From an uncultured Woeseiaceae bacterium (GTDB lineage: Bacteria > Pseudomonadota > Gammaproteobacteria > Steroidobacterales > Woeseiaceae), in the NCBI GenBank assembly GCA_945788625.1, contig CALZMQ010000034.1:1-38585 (forward strand): 38,585 nt of DNA, given 5' to 3'. The position numbers and the translations under genes were made by a program. Position 1 is the stretch's first letter. Each line of letters opens with the position of its first letter. The notes under the pieces are model-generated. The model was not told the DNA's origin. It ran no database searches and was given only the letters and a program-made list of their open reading frames with translations. Below are positions 24,928-33,529 of this stretch, one piece after another.

Positions 24928-25518
24928 TTGCACCAATCGAGAAAAAAGGCGCGCCGCCCGGCGCTGGCGGCGACTCTCGGTTTCGCCATTCTGGGCCTGT
25001 CAGGCGCCTGCGAGCGACAGCCGGAAACCAGCGAAGCGCCACAAATGCGCGTGCAAACGCAGGAAACGCCTCCCTGCGGCGAAGGCGGCAGGCTCTCGGC
25101 AAGGCTTTATGGCAGCGTTGAAACCGAACTCGACTGGTCCGGCGCCGAACTACACTGCGAGAGCATGTTGCGGCCCGACGGGCAAGGCGTGCGACTGCGC
25201 TTCATCGGTAACAGCGGCAACGATCGCCTTGCTGTCATTCTCGCGCTGCCCGACCTGGACCGCCCCACCACGCAACAGGAAATGCCAACCGTCGTCACAC
25301 TGACTGTCGAGGGCAGCGGGCGCTTCTTCAGCACGCCGAATCTGGACGCTTGCTGGTCGGATGTGACAACAACAGATCCTTCCGATGCGGAGAGCGTGGT
25401 ACACATCGTGAGCGGCACGCTCTATTGCGTCGCGCCGCTCGGCGAGATCAATGGTGATGCCGCCATTTCGATTCCGGAGCTCGAGTTCACGGGCTTTGTC
25501 GACTGGAGTGCGTCATGA
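24928..25518 (+). CDS. Hypothetical lipoprotein coupled to DUF192 gene
   Basis: A 196-residue protein from a TTG at 24928; an in-frame TAA twelve bases earlier leaves no earlier start. The signal is strongly basic (SRKKARR) with a hydrophobic core and lipobox LSGAC. The mature part has four further Cys (PPCGEGG, LHCES, LDACWSD, LYCVAP) and a beta-rich pattern with ITIEG-like strands (TVVTLTVEGSGRFFS). It resembles proteins that bind calcium or polyanions, but no family is recognised. Its TGA overlaps the ATG of the DUF192 gene (ATGA), so the two are co-translated and may act together at the envelope. Confidence 0.75.
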   Translation: MHQSRKKARRPALAATLGFAILGLSGACERQPETSEAPQMRVQTQETPPCGEGGRLSARLYGSVETELDWSGAELHCESMLRPDGQGVRLRFIGNSGNDRLAVILALPDLDRPTTQQEMPTVVTLTVEGSGRFFSTPNLDACWSDVTTTDPSDAESVVHIVSGTLYCVAPLGEINGDAAISIPELEFTGFVDWSAS

Positions 25519-26021
25519 GCTATCGTGTCCTTACGATTCTCGTCATCGGCATCGCCCTGGCGTGCCTGCCCGCATGCCGGCAGCAATCGGCGCCACGACC
25601 GATGCAGGGCACCGGTCTGGACGAGGCGTTCGAACGGGACAAGCTCGTCATCGTCAACGACGACGGTTCCAGCCTGGACTTCGACATCTACCTCGCGCTG
25701 GATCGCGATCAGCAGCGCCGTGGATTGATGTTCGTGCGAAAACTACCGGAGCGAACGGGCATGCTGTTCGTTTACGATCGGGCGGATTTACATTCGATGT
25801 GGATGAAGAACACCTACATCTCCCTGGACCTGGTGTTTGCCCGTAGCGATGGAACCGTCTCTTCCGTCATACACAGGACTCAACCGCTGACGCAGACCCC
25901 GCACGCCGCCATCGAGCCCGTGAATTACGTTCTGGAACTGAATGGCGGCGTCGCCAGGCGCTACAAGATCGGCAAGGCAAGCCGGCTCGTCTGGAACCGG
26001 CCCGCGGCCGATCCGGACTAG
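25515..26021 (+). CDS. DUF192 family lipoprotein
   Basis: A 168-residue protein. The lipoprotein signal has lipobox LPAC (Cys21). A DUF192 domain follows (about 42-160), with the expected RRGLMFVRKLPERTGMLFVYD, MWMKNTYISLDLVFARSDGTV and EPVNYVLELNGG motifs. DUF192 proteins are small beta-barrels found free or exported; the function is unknown, although the conserved M-W-M-K-N-T motif suggests ligand binding. The ATG overlaps the previous stop. Convergent with the aminotransferase gene, with a 17-base gap and no obvious terminator. Confidence 0.88.
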   Translation: MSYRVLTILVIGIALACLPACRQQSAPRPMQGTGLDEAFERDKLVIVNDDGSSLDFDIYLALDRDQQRRGLMFVRKLPERTGMLFVYDRADLHSMWMKNTYISLDLVFARSDGTVSSVIHRTQPLTQTPHAAIEPVNYVLELNGGVARRYKIGKASRLVWNRPAADPD

Positions 26022-26038
26022 TCTCGCCGGCTAACCCC

Positions 26039-27220
26039 TCAGAGTACCGCGGCGATCGAATCCGCGAGGTAGTTGACGTTATTCGCAGTGATGCCTGCGA
26101 TGTTGATGCGGCTGGAATCGACCATGTAGACGCCGAACTCCTGCTTCAGTCTCGCAACCTGCTCGGGCGTGACGCCCAGGAAGCAGAACATACCGACCGC
26201 GCGAACGAGATGCGAAAAGTCGTGGTCCGGCGCTTTCTCGATAAGCGCATCGTTGAACAGCACCCGCATTTCACGGAGGCGGCCGCGCATAGCGGCAAGT
26301 TCCAGGCGCCATGCTGCTTTGAGTTCCGGGTCATTGAGTATCAGGCTGACGACCACGGCGCCATGATCCGGCGGCACCGAGTAAATGGTCCTGACCACGT
26401 TGTTCACCTGGCTGTAGACCGTATCGCGCGCACCGGTATCGGCGGCCAGTACGGACAGGGAACCGACGCGATCCCGGTACAGGCCGAAGTTCTTCGAGCA
26501 GGAGTTCGACACGATCATTTCCGGTACGCGCCCGGCCATGTGGCGGACGGCAAACGCGTCCGACGCCAGGCTGGTGGCAAAGCCCTGGTAGGCCATATCG
26601 ATGAACGGCACGAGGTCACGCTCGACGATCACGTCAGCGATCGCACGCCAGTCGTCCTCGGAGGGGTCCAGCCCGGACGGATTGTGGCAGCACGCGTGCA
26701 ACAGAACGAGGTCACCGGCAGGTGCGTGGCGCAACGTATCCAGCATCTGTTCGATTCGAATGACATGCTTTTCGGTGTCGTAGTACGGGTACGGCTTCAG
26801 GGTCAGGCCGGCGCCGCCCAGCAGCGGAATGTGGTTGGCCCAGGTCGGCTCACTCACCCAGACGGACGCATCGGCTCTTGCCCTCAGGATCAGGCTTGCG
26901 GCCACGCGCAGGGACCCGGAGCCGCCGGGGGCCTGGATCGTAAAGAGGCGCGCCGTATCGCAGGAATCGGCAAAGGTCAGTTCCTGCATTGCAGCGTTGA
27001 AATCAGGATCACCGGCGGTGCCGATGTACGCCTTGCTTTGCTGGGTGTCCACCAGCCGTTGCTCGGCCGTCTTGACGACGTCGAGCACAGGCGTCTCGCC
27101 CGCGGCCGTGCGGAACACGCCGACGCCGAGGTCGACTTTTTGCGGGCGCTTGTCGTTCTTGTGTTCGGCAATCAGGCCGAGGATAGCGTCGGCCGATGCG
27201 GGCTGCAGATTCTCAAACAA
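26039..27220 (-). CDS. Aspartate/aromatic aminotransferase (AspC/TyrB type)
   Basis: A 393-residue class I PLP aminotransferase of subgroup I-alpha. The N-terminus (M)FENLQPASADAILGLI is the AspC/TyrB signature and fixes the start at a TTG (27220-27218), with GGGAGG six bases upstream; an earlier frame start at 27364 adds 48 unrelated residues. VDLGVGVFRTAAGETPVL, HACCHNPSGLDPSEDDW, FIDMAYQGFATSLASDAFAV and SNSCSKNFGLYRDRVG (Schiff-base Lys in SCSKNF) follow. The C-terminal RINIAGIT carries the carboxylate-binding Arg. It transfers amino groups between aspartate or aromatic amino acids and 2-oxoglutarate; specificity cannot be fixed. A terminator-like hairpin directly precedes its ribosome binding site. 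Confidence 0.93.
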   Translation of the reverse strand: MFENLQPASADAILGLIAEHKNDKRPQKVDLGVGVFRTAAGETPVLDVVKTAEQRLVDTQQSKAYIGTAGDPDFNAAMQELTFADSCDTARLFTIQAPGGSGSLRVAASLILRARADASVWVSEPTWANHIPLLGGAGLTLKPYPYYDTEKHVIRIEQMLDTLRHAPAGDLVLLHACCHNPSGLDPSEDDWRAIADVIVERDLVPFIDMAYQGFATSLASDAFAVRHMAGRVPEMIVSNSCSKNFGLYRDRVGSLSVLAADTGARDTVYSQVNNVVRTIYSVPPDHGAVVVSLILNDPELKAAWRLELAAMRGRLREMRVLFNDALIEKAPDHDFSHLVRAVGMFCFLGVTPEQVARLKQEFGVYMVDSSRINIAGITANNVNYLADSIAAVL

Positions 27221-27232
27221 GGTAGACCTCCC

Positions 27233-27258
27233 AAAAACGCCGGCTGAAGAGCCGGCGT
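27233..27258 (-). terminator. Terminator-like hairpin between HiPIP and aminotransferase RBS
   Basis: On the minus strand ACGCCGGCT, loop CTTC and AGCCGGCGT form a 9-bp stem with a TTTTT tail at 27237-27233. It is directly followed by the GGGAGG ribosome binding site of the aminotransferase gene. It would end the HiPIP transcript, but any transcript entering from upstream reaches the aminotransferase only by reading through it. Confidence 0.75.
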
Positions 27259-27282
27259 CTCTGGGCGGTATTGTAGCGATTT

Positions 27283-27609
27283 TTACGAGGCTTTGGGGGC
27301 CCAGACGGAACACCAGCCGGCGGCAGCCACTGTCTTGCCCGGGAAGATCTGGCACGGACGCCACTCGTCGCCGTCGTTACCCTGAATCAGTGCGCAGTTG
27401 GCACAGTTCTGCTCGGCGGCCGGGTTGTTTCGCGTAGCAGGATCTACCGACGAGGCGTCCTCGGTGTATTTCATTGCCTTGGCCATCGGATCGTCGGCCG
27501 ACAGGTGCGGCAAATCGCCGGCCCGCGCCTCACGACCTGGTTGTACGAGGCAACCGGCAGCCGCCACGGCTGACAGCTGAATAAACTTGCGGCGTGCAAT
27601 CTTAGTCAA
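27283..27609 (-). CDS. High-potential iron-sulfur protein (HiPIP), Tat-exported
   Basis: A 108-residue protein with a twin-arginine signal (ARRKFIQLSAVAAAGCL). A mature part of about 75 residues carries the four cluster Cys in the HiPIP spacing: NCANC, later RPCQIFPG, then GWCSVWAP. Upstream is the usual AMKYTEDAS segment. HiPIPs are small periplasmic one-electron carriers with a [4Fe-4S]3+/2+ cluster, donating to reaction centres, terminal oxidases or other acceptors in purple bacteria and many halophilic or marine gammaproteobacteria. The gene is divergent from fdhD, and the upstream region 27610-27833 holds a Fur box. GGAGAA precedes the ATG. No photosynthesis genes are near, so a respiratory role is likely. 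Confidence 0.9.
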   Translation of the reverse strand: MTKIARRKFIQLSAVAAAGCLVQPGREARAGDLPHLSADDPMAKAMKYTEDASSVDPATRNNPAAEQNCANCALIQGNDGDEWRPCQIFPGKTVAAAGWCSVWAPKAS

Positions 27610-27753
27610 CGGATTCTCCTTAACTCGTTCTGTTTACCACCGACCTTCGGTCGAGGGCGAATAGTCTAAACCAAATTCGATATGCGGCGCGCATTCTAGT
27701 CCATCTACCTGAACAGCAGCAAAACGGATATGCGTATGATTTTGATGGTTTTT

Positions 27754-27768
27754 TGAGAATAATTCTCA
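27754..27768. promoter_or_regulatory. Fur box upstream of fdhD-fdsGBA
   Basis: TGAGAATAATTCTCA is a perfect 7-1-7 inverted repeat centred on 27761. It matches the Fur consensus TGATAATNATTATCA except for one symmetric G/C pair, a common natural variant. It is followed by TTA, extending the AT-rich flank. It lies 66 bases before the fdhD start and 145 before the HiPIP start, in the divergent region. Fur binding here would couple formate oxidation and/or HiPIP expression to iron, fitting the many iron-sulfur clusters encoded. Confidence 0.7.
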
Positions 27769-27833
27769 TTACGGCCTGCGGGCCGCATGGCTGCGATATA
27801 CTGACGCGTCGTAACTCCTGTAACAGTCCTCGC

Positions 27834-28676
27834 ATGTCCGGCAACAGTCTCCCGATAACCATCAAGAAGGTGCGCGGCGCAGCAGAGCACGCGCGGGGCG
27901 ATCGGGTGGCCATCGAGGAACCGCTGGAGATCCGGCTGGGCTACGAAACATCGGATGGCCGCGTTGAGAGCAGCGTTTCGATCACCATGCGCACGCCCGG
28001 CAACGATGCCGAGTTGGCGACCGGCTTCCTGTTTACAGAGGCCATAATCCGCAACTCACGCGACATCGCATTCGTGAAACCCTGCGGTCCGCCCGCGCCT
28101 GACAGTGGCTTTCATAACGTCGTGCGTGTCGAACTCGAGTCCGGCGTCGACGTCGACCTCGGCCGCCTGCAGCGGCATTTCTACACGACTTCGAGTTGCG
28201 GCGTGTGCGGGAAAACGTCGCTCGAAGCGCTGCGCGTGTCGGGTATCGAATCCCGCCCGAACGGCAAATTCAGGCTCGACAAGAGCGCCCTGACTGCCTT
28301 GCCCGCAAAGCTCAGGTCAGCGCAAGAGACCTTCGATGAGACTGGTGGCCTGCACGCCGCTGCCGCGTTCGACTCTGCGGGCGACATCGTCGTGCTGCAC
28401 GAAGACATCGGACGCCACAATGCTGTCGATAAGGTAATCGGCACGCTATTATCGCGTGACTTGCTGCCGGCCGACGAACTCGGCCTGATGGTATCGGGCA
28501 GGGCCAGCTTCGAGTTGATGCAGAAGGCGCTGGTTGCTGGCATGCCCCTCCTCGCCGCAGTGAGCGCCCCCTCGAGCCTCGCCGTACAACTCGCGTTCGA
28601 GTTCAACGTGACGCTGGTGGGTTTCCTGCGTGGCGACACGTTCAATATTTACTCGGGCGAAAGACGGATAGCGTAA
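27834..28676 (+). CDS. fdhD: FdhD/FdsC sulfurtransferase for formate dehydrogenase maturation
   Basis: A 280-residue protein. FdhD accepts sulfur from a cysteine desulfurase and passes it to the molybdenum cofactor of formate dehydrogenase. The functional motif TTSSCGVCGKTS (two Cys in the mobile loop) is present near 120-131. EEPLEIRLGY, MRTPGNDAELATGFLFTE, GGLHAAAAFD, HEDIGRHNAVDKVIG and VSGRASFELMQKA are all family-typical. The ATG at 27834 (MSGNSLPITIKKVRG) is used; the longer frame to 27753 would read through the Fur box. Its stop overlaps fdsG by one base (TAATG). FdhD is placed first here, whereas Cupriavidus-type fds operons run fdsG-B-A-C-D. Confidence 0.94.
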   Translation: MSGNSLPITIKKVRGAAEHARGDRVAIEEPLEIRLGYETSDGRVESSVSITMRTPGNDAELATGFLFTEAIIRNSRDIAFVKPCGPPAPDSGFHNVVRVELESGVDVDLGRLQRHFYTTSSCGVCGKTSLEALRVSGIESRPNGKFRLDKSALTALPAKLRSAQETFDETGGLHAAAAFDSAGDIVVLHEDIGRHNAVDKVIGTLLSRDLLPADELGLMVSGRASFELMQKALVAGMPLLAAVSAPSSLAVQLAFEFNVTLVGFLRGDTFNIYSGERRIA

Positions 28677-29158
28677 TGACGGCACACAGTATCGACAAAG
28701 CGACAACGAGTGACATCGTAGGGCAATTCGGTGCCAGGCCCGAGTTGCTCGTTCAGGTCTTGCAAACAATAGTCTCGCGTTATGGCTGGGTGTCCGAAAC
28801 CACGATTCGCCAGCTCGCTACGGAATTGAACCTGTCGAGGGCCGACGTGCACGGCGTGGTGAACTACTACCACGACTTTCGGACCGAACCACCAGGGCGG
28901 CACATCGTAAAGATCTGCCAGGCCGAAGCCTGCCAGGCGATGGGCAGTCGTGCGCTCACAGATCATGCCCGCGAGTCACTCGGCGCGAGCCTGCATGAGA
29001 CCAGCGACGACGTAACGCTCGAACCCGTGTACTGCCTCGGCAACTGCGCCTGCGCGCCCGCGGTCATGGTCAACGGGAAGACCTACGGCCGTGTCGACCA
29101 GGATCGCTTCGACGCACTCATCGGGTCGATGAAGGAGGCCGCCAGTGACGGCAACTAA
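28676..29158 (+). CDS. fdsG: NAD-dependent formate dehydrogenase gamma subunit
   Basis: A 160-residue thioredoxin-like [2Fe-2S] protein homologous to NuoE. Cluster ligands are Cys81 and Cys86 (CQAEAC), then Cys120 and Cys124 (CLGNC). The N-terminal helical part (LLQVLQTIVSRYGWVSETTIRQLA-type) matches the family. It relays electrons between the molybdenum subunit and the flavin subunit of the soluble FdsABG enzyme. It starts at the last base of the fdhD stop and overlaps fdsB by 14 bases. Confidence 0.93.
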   Translation: MTAHSIDKATTSDIVGQFGARPELLVQVLQTIVSRYGWVSETTIRQLATELNLSRADVHGVVNYYHDFRTEPPGRHIVKICQAEACQAMGSRALTDHARESLGASLHETSDDVTLEPVYCLGNCACAPAVMVNGKTYGRVDQDRFDALIGSMKEAASDGN

Positions 29159-30695
29159 GGTATACGTACCACGCGAAACGTCGGCGGTCTCGGTCGGCGC
29201 CGACGAGGTTGCCGTTGCAATCGCTCGCGAGGCCAAGCAATCAGGCACGAGTATCGAGTTGATACGCAACGGCTCGTGGGGTGCGACCTGGCTGGAACCG
29301 CTCGTCGAAGTGGAAGTCGACGGCGCGCGAATAGCCTACGGCAACGTGTCCGAAGAGGACGTGCCGGCGATGTTCGCGGCCGGGCTCCTCGAAGGCGGCG
29401 AGCACAAACGTCGTCTCGGCCCGATCATGGAGGTCGGCTACCTGATCAGACAGGATCGCTGGACCTGCTGGCGTTGCGGCCTCATCGATCCGCTGTCGTT
29501 GCAGGATTTTCGCCTGCACCAGGGTTTTAATGCGCTTGAAAAAGCGTTCGCCGAAGGACCCGACGCCGTGCTCGATTCCGTAACCGAATCGGGACTAAGA
29601 GGTCGCGGCGGCGCCGGTTTCCCGACCGGCATAAAGTGGCGCACGGTCGCCGAGACAGACGCCGATCAAAAGTACATTGCATGTAACGCGGATGAAGGCG
29701 ACAGCGGCACGTTTTCCGATCGCATGCTCATGGAGGGCGACCCCCTCGGCCTCATCGAGAGCATGGCCATCGCCGGATACGCCGTCGGTGCCAGTAAGGG
29801 TTACATCTACCTGCGTTCGGAATACCCGCTGACCTACGCGATACTGACGCGGGCGCTCGAAACGGCGCGCGATTCCGGCTGGCTCGGCGACAACATCCAG
29901 GGCAGCGGCTTCGACTTCGACATCGAACTGCACCTGGGTGCGGGCTCGTACGTCTGCGGTGAAGAAACCGCCATGCTCGAAAGCCTCGAGGGCAAGAAGG
30001 GCATCGTCCGCTACAAGCCGCCGCTGCCGGCACACGAGGGCCTGTTCGGCAAGCCAACAGTCGTCAACAACGTCATCACGCTCGCCTCCGTACCGAACAT
30101 CGTCAACCTCGGCGGTGAGCGCTATGCCGGCATGGGCGTCAATCGCTCCAAGGGAACGCTCGCGTTCCAACTCGCCGGCAACATCAAGCGCGGCGGCCTG
30201 GTCGAGAAGTCGTTCGGCGTCACCTTGCGCGAGCTCATCGACGACTGGGGCGGTGGCACCGCGAGCGGCCGGCCGGTCAAGGCCGTGCAGGTCGGCGGAC
30301 CCCTGGGCGCCTATATCCCGGCTGCGCAACTCGACACGCCCCTCGATTACGAGGCATTCGTCGACATCGGCGCGATGATCGGGCACGGCGGCATCGTCGT
30401 ATTTGACGACACGGCCGATATGGCGCAGCAGGCACGTTTCGCCATGGAATTCTGCGCCATCGAGTCCTGCGGCAAATGCACGCCCTGCAGAATCGGCTCA
30501 ACGCGTGGCGTAGAGGTCATCGATCGCATGATTGCAGGCGAAAAACGGGAAGAAAACTACGACTTGCTGGTGGAACTGTGTGACACAATGGAGGACGCCT
30601 CGTTGTGTGCGATGGGGGGCATGACACCCTATCCCGTGCGCAGCGTGCTGAAACACTTCGCCGAGGATTTCGCGTCCTCCGGGGGGGATCGATGA
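29145..30695 (+). CDS. fdsB: NAD-dependent formate dehydrogenase beta (NADH/FMN) subunit
   Basis: A 516-residue NuoF homologue with an extra N-terminal thioredoxin-like stretch. The FMN/NADH-binding signature GRGGAGFPTG is at 153-162, and ACNADEGDSGTFSDR and GAGSYVCGEETAMLESLEGKKG follow. The [4Fe-4S] ligands are in ESCGKCTPCRIG (Cys442, 445, 448) and SLCAMGG (Cys488). It passes electrons from formate to NAD+. The start is GTG at 29145 with AAGGAGG six bases upstream, inside the end of fdsG. The stop overlaps the fdsA start by four bases (ATGA). Confidence 0.95.
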   Translation: MTATKVYVPRETSAVSVGADEVAVAIAREAKQSGTSIELIRNGSWGATWLEPLVEVEVDGARIAYGNVSEEDVPAMFAAGLLEGGEHKRRLGPIMEVGYLIRQDRWTCWRCGLIDPLSLQDFRLHQGFNALEKAFAEGPDAVLDSVTESGLRGRGGAGFPTGIKWRTVAETDADQKYIACNADEGDSGTFSDRMLMEGDPLGLIESMAIAGYAVGASKGYIYLRSEYPLTYAILTRALETARDSGWLGDNIQGSGFDFDIELHLGAGSYVCGEETAMLESLEGKKGIVRYKPPLPAHEGLFGKPTVVNNVITLASVPNIVNLGGERYAGMGVNRSKGTLAFQLAGNIKRGGLVEKSFGVTLRELIDDWGGGTASGRPVKAVQVGGPLGAYIPAAQLDTPLDYEAFVDIGAMIGHGGIVVFDDTADMAQQARFAMEFCAIESCGKCTPCRIGSTRGVEVIDRMIAGEKREENYDLLVELCDTMEDASLCAMGGMTPYPVRSVLKHFAEDFASSGGDR

Positions 30696-33529
30696 ACAAG
30701 ACCCGACAGATCGACCTGGGCACTCCGGCGAGTGCAAGGTCGGAGACCGTAACCGTCGAGATCGACGGGCTGCCTGCCACCGTCAAGGCAGGCACGAGTA
30801 TCCTGCGCGCCGCGCGCGAATCCGGCGTCGACATCCCCAAACTGTGCTCCACGGACAACCTGAAACCCTTCGGCTCCTGCCGTCTTTGCCTGGTCGAGGT
30901 CGAGGGCCAGAAAGGCTACCCGGCGTCCTGCACGACGCCGGTAAGCGATGGCATGAAGATACGTACGCAGACCCACGCTCTTTCCACCCTGCGGCGCAAC
31001 GTCATGGAACTGTACATTTCCGACCATCCGCTGGATTGCCTGACGTGCTCGGCCAACGGCGATTGCGAACTGCAGGACATGGCCGGCGCTGTCGGGCTTC
31101 GGGACGTGCGCTACGGTTTCGACGGTGAGAACCATCTCGATGCACCGGTCGACGCCAGCAACCCCTACTTCCAGTTCGACGCCAGCAAGTGCATTGTCTG
31201 CTCGCGCTGCGTGCGTGCCTGCGACGAGGTCCAGGGGACTTTTGCCCTGACCATCGAAGGGCGCGGTTTCAAGTCCAAGGTTTCTGCAGGTATCGCCGGC
31301 GAGGGTTTTCTCGATTCGGAATGCGTTTCCTGTGGCGCCTGCGTGCAGGCCTGCCCGACCGCGACTCTCATGGAAAAGAGCATCGTCGATCACGGCCAGC
31401 CGGATCACAGCGTCGTCACGACCTGTGCTTACTGCGGCGTCGGCTGTTCGTTCCAGGTCGAGATGAAGGGCGACCAGGTCGTGCGCATGACACCTTACAA
31501 GGACGGTCAGGCAAATCACGGCCACAGTTGCGTGAAAGGGCGCTTCGCCTGGGGATACGCTTCGCATCGCGACAGAGTCATGAGTCCCCTGATTCGCGAA
31601 AACACATCCGATCCGTGGCGCGAAGTAAGCTGGGACGAAGCGATCGCATATTCGGCAAAACGTTTTCGCGAGATCCAGGATAAGTACGGCCGCAAGTCGA
31701 TCGGCGGCATCACTTCCTCGCGATGCACCAATGAAGAGGTGTACGTCGTGCAGAAACTCGTGCGCGCGGCGTTCGGCAACAACAATGTCGATACCTGCGC
31801 CCGGGTCTGCCATTCACCAACGGGCTATGGTCTTAAGACGACGCTCGGCACCTCGGCGGGCACTCAGCCCTTTGACAGCGTCATGGATGCAGACGTCATC
31901 ATGGTGATCGGCGCCAATCCGACCGTGGCGCACCCCGTGTTCGCATCGCAGATGAAGCGCCGGCTGCGCGAAGGAGCGCAAGTCATCGTTGTCGATCCGC
32001 GCGAAATCGAACTGGTGCGTTCGCCGCACATAGAAGCAACGCATCACCTGCCATTGCTGCCCGGCACCAACGTACCGGTCATCAATGCGCTCGCCCACAC
32101 AATCGTCAGCGAGGGGCTGGTCGACGACGACTACGTGCGCGAGCGTTGCGACCTCGAATCCTTCGAAGCATGGAAAGCCATGATCCTGCGACCCGAGAAC
32201 TCGCCCGAGGAAGTGGCGAAAACCTCGGGCGTCGATGCCGCGACCCTCAGAGCCGCCGCTCGCCTGTACGGCGGCGCACGTAACGGCGCGATTTATTACG
32301 GGCTCGGCGTCACCGAACACAGCCAGGGTTCGACAATGGTCATGGGCATGGCGAACCTGGCGATGGCGACCGGGAATATCGGTCGTTCCGGTGTCGGCGT
32401 CAATCCGCTGCGCGGCCAGAACAACGTGCAGGGATCGTGCGACATGGGCTCTTTCCCGCACGAATTGCCGGGTTATCGGCCCGTCTCCGGTGACGAGGTG
32501 CGCGGCGAATTCGAACGGCACTGGGGCATCGACATCGACCCCGAGCCGGGCTTTCGCATTCCGAACATGTTCGATGCCGCGTGCGCCGGCGAGTTCAAGG
32601 GCATGTACATCCAGGGCGAAGACCTCGCACAGTCGGACCCGAACACGCACCATGTCGAGTCAGCGCTCGGCAGTATGGAATGCATCGTCGTGCAGGACCT
32701 GTTCCTGAATGAAACCGCAAAGTTCGCGCATGTCTTCCTGCCGGGAACGTCATTCCTGGAAAAAGACGGCACCTTTATCAATGCCGAGCGGCGCATCAAC
32801 CGTGTGCGTCCCGTGATGCCACCGCAACAGGGCAAGGGCGAGTGGCGGATAACGCAGGAACTCGCGCAGGCATTGGGTTACCCGATGGAATACGACAGCC
32901 CTGCCGAGATCATGGACGAAATCGCCGAGCTCACGCCGACGTTCCAAAACGTGAGCTTCAAATTCCTCGATGACGTGGGCAGCGTGCAATGGCCCTGCAA
33001 CGAAGCGGCACCGATGGGCACGCCGATCATGCACATCGACCAGTTCGTTCGCGGCAAAGGCTTGTTCGTCGAAACGGACTACGTTCCGACCGAAGAGCGT
33101 GCCAATCGCAAATTCCCACTGCTACTGACAACGGGCCGTATCCTTTCGCAGTACAACGTCGGGGCCCAGACCCGTCGCACGGCCAACAACGTCTGGCATG
33201 GCGAGGACCTGCTCGAGATCCACCCGCATGACGCCGAAACGCGCGGCGTGCGAGATGGCGAACTGGTGGCGCTTGCAAGCCGCAAAGGCGATATCACGTT
33301 GCGGGCCCAAATTACAACGCGCGTACAACCCGGTGTTGTATACACGACGTTCCACAATCCCGAAACGGGCGCTAACGTGGTTACGACGGAATACAGCGAT
33401 TGGGCGACCAATTGTCCGGAGTACAAAGTGACCGCCGTACAGGTCACGCCGGCGTCACACCGCTCGGACTGGCAGCAGGAATTTGCGGCTCGTGCGGAGC
33501 AGCAAGGCAAAATCGTCGAGACAAACTGA
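30692..33529 (+). CDS. fdsA: NAD-dependent formate dehydrogenase alpha (molybdenum) subunit
   Basis: A 945-residue catalytic subunit, close to the 959 of Cupriavidus FdsA. The N-terminal [2Fe-2S] domain has Cys52, 63, 66 and 80. A His-Cys3 [4Fe-4S] site follows (H112, C116, C119, C125), then two ferredoxin clusters (C167/170/173 and C211/214/217 with the crossed C177/C221), and the catalytic-domain cluster begins CAYCGVGC (C245/248/252). The molybdenum ligand is Cys373 in RVCHSPTG, next to the catalytic His, so it is a cysteine and not selenocysteine enzyme. The C-terminal molybdopterin domain ends with FHNPETGANVVTTEYSD. It oxidises formate to CO2 in the cytoplasm and may run in reverse. No fdsD follows; the next 88 bases are non-coding. 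Confidence 0.96.
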   Translation: MNKTRQIDLGTPASARSETVTVEIDGLPATVKAGTSILRAARESGVDIPKLCSTDNLKPFGSCRLCLVEVEGQKGYPASCTTPVSDGMKIRTQTHALSTLRRNVMELYISDHPLDCLTCSANGDCELQDMAGAVGLRDVRYGFDGENHLDAPVDASNPYFQFDASKCIVCSRCVRACDEVQGTFALTIEGRGFKSKVSAGIAGEGFLDSECVSCGACVQACPTATLMEKSIVDHGQPDHSVVTTCAYCGVGCSFQVEMKGDQVVRMTPYKDGQANHGHSCVKGRFAWGYASHRDRVMSPLIRENTSDPWREVSWDEAIAYSAKRFREIQDKYGRKSIGGITSSRCTNEEVYVVQKLVRAAFGNNNVDTCARVCHSPTGYGLKTTLGTSAGTQPFDSVMDADVIMVIGANPTVAHPVFASQMKRRLREGAQVIVVDPREIELVRSPHIEATHHLPLLPGTNVPVINALAHTIVSEGLVDDDYVRERCDLESFEAWKAMILRPENSPEEVAKTSGVDAATLRAAARLYGGARNGAIYYGLGVTEHSQGSTMVMGMANLAMATGNIGRSGVGVNPLRGQNNVQGSCDMGSFPHELPGYRPVSGDEVRGEFERHWGIDIDPEPGFRIPNMFDAACAGEFKGMYIQGEDLAQSDPNTHHVESALGSMECIVVQDLFLNETAKFAHVFLPGTSFLEKDGTFINAERRINRVRPVMPPQQGKGEWRITQELAQALGYPMEYDSPAEIMDEIAELTPTFQNVSFKFLDDVGSVQWPCNEAAPMGTPIMHIDQFVRGKGLFVETDYVPTEERANRKFPLLLTTGRILSQYNVGAQTRRTANNVWHGEDLLEIHPHDAETRGVRDGELVALASRKGDITLRAQITTRVQPGVVYTTFHNPETGANVVTTEYSDWATNCPEYKVTAVQVTPASHRSDWQQEFAARAEQQGKIVETN

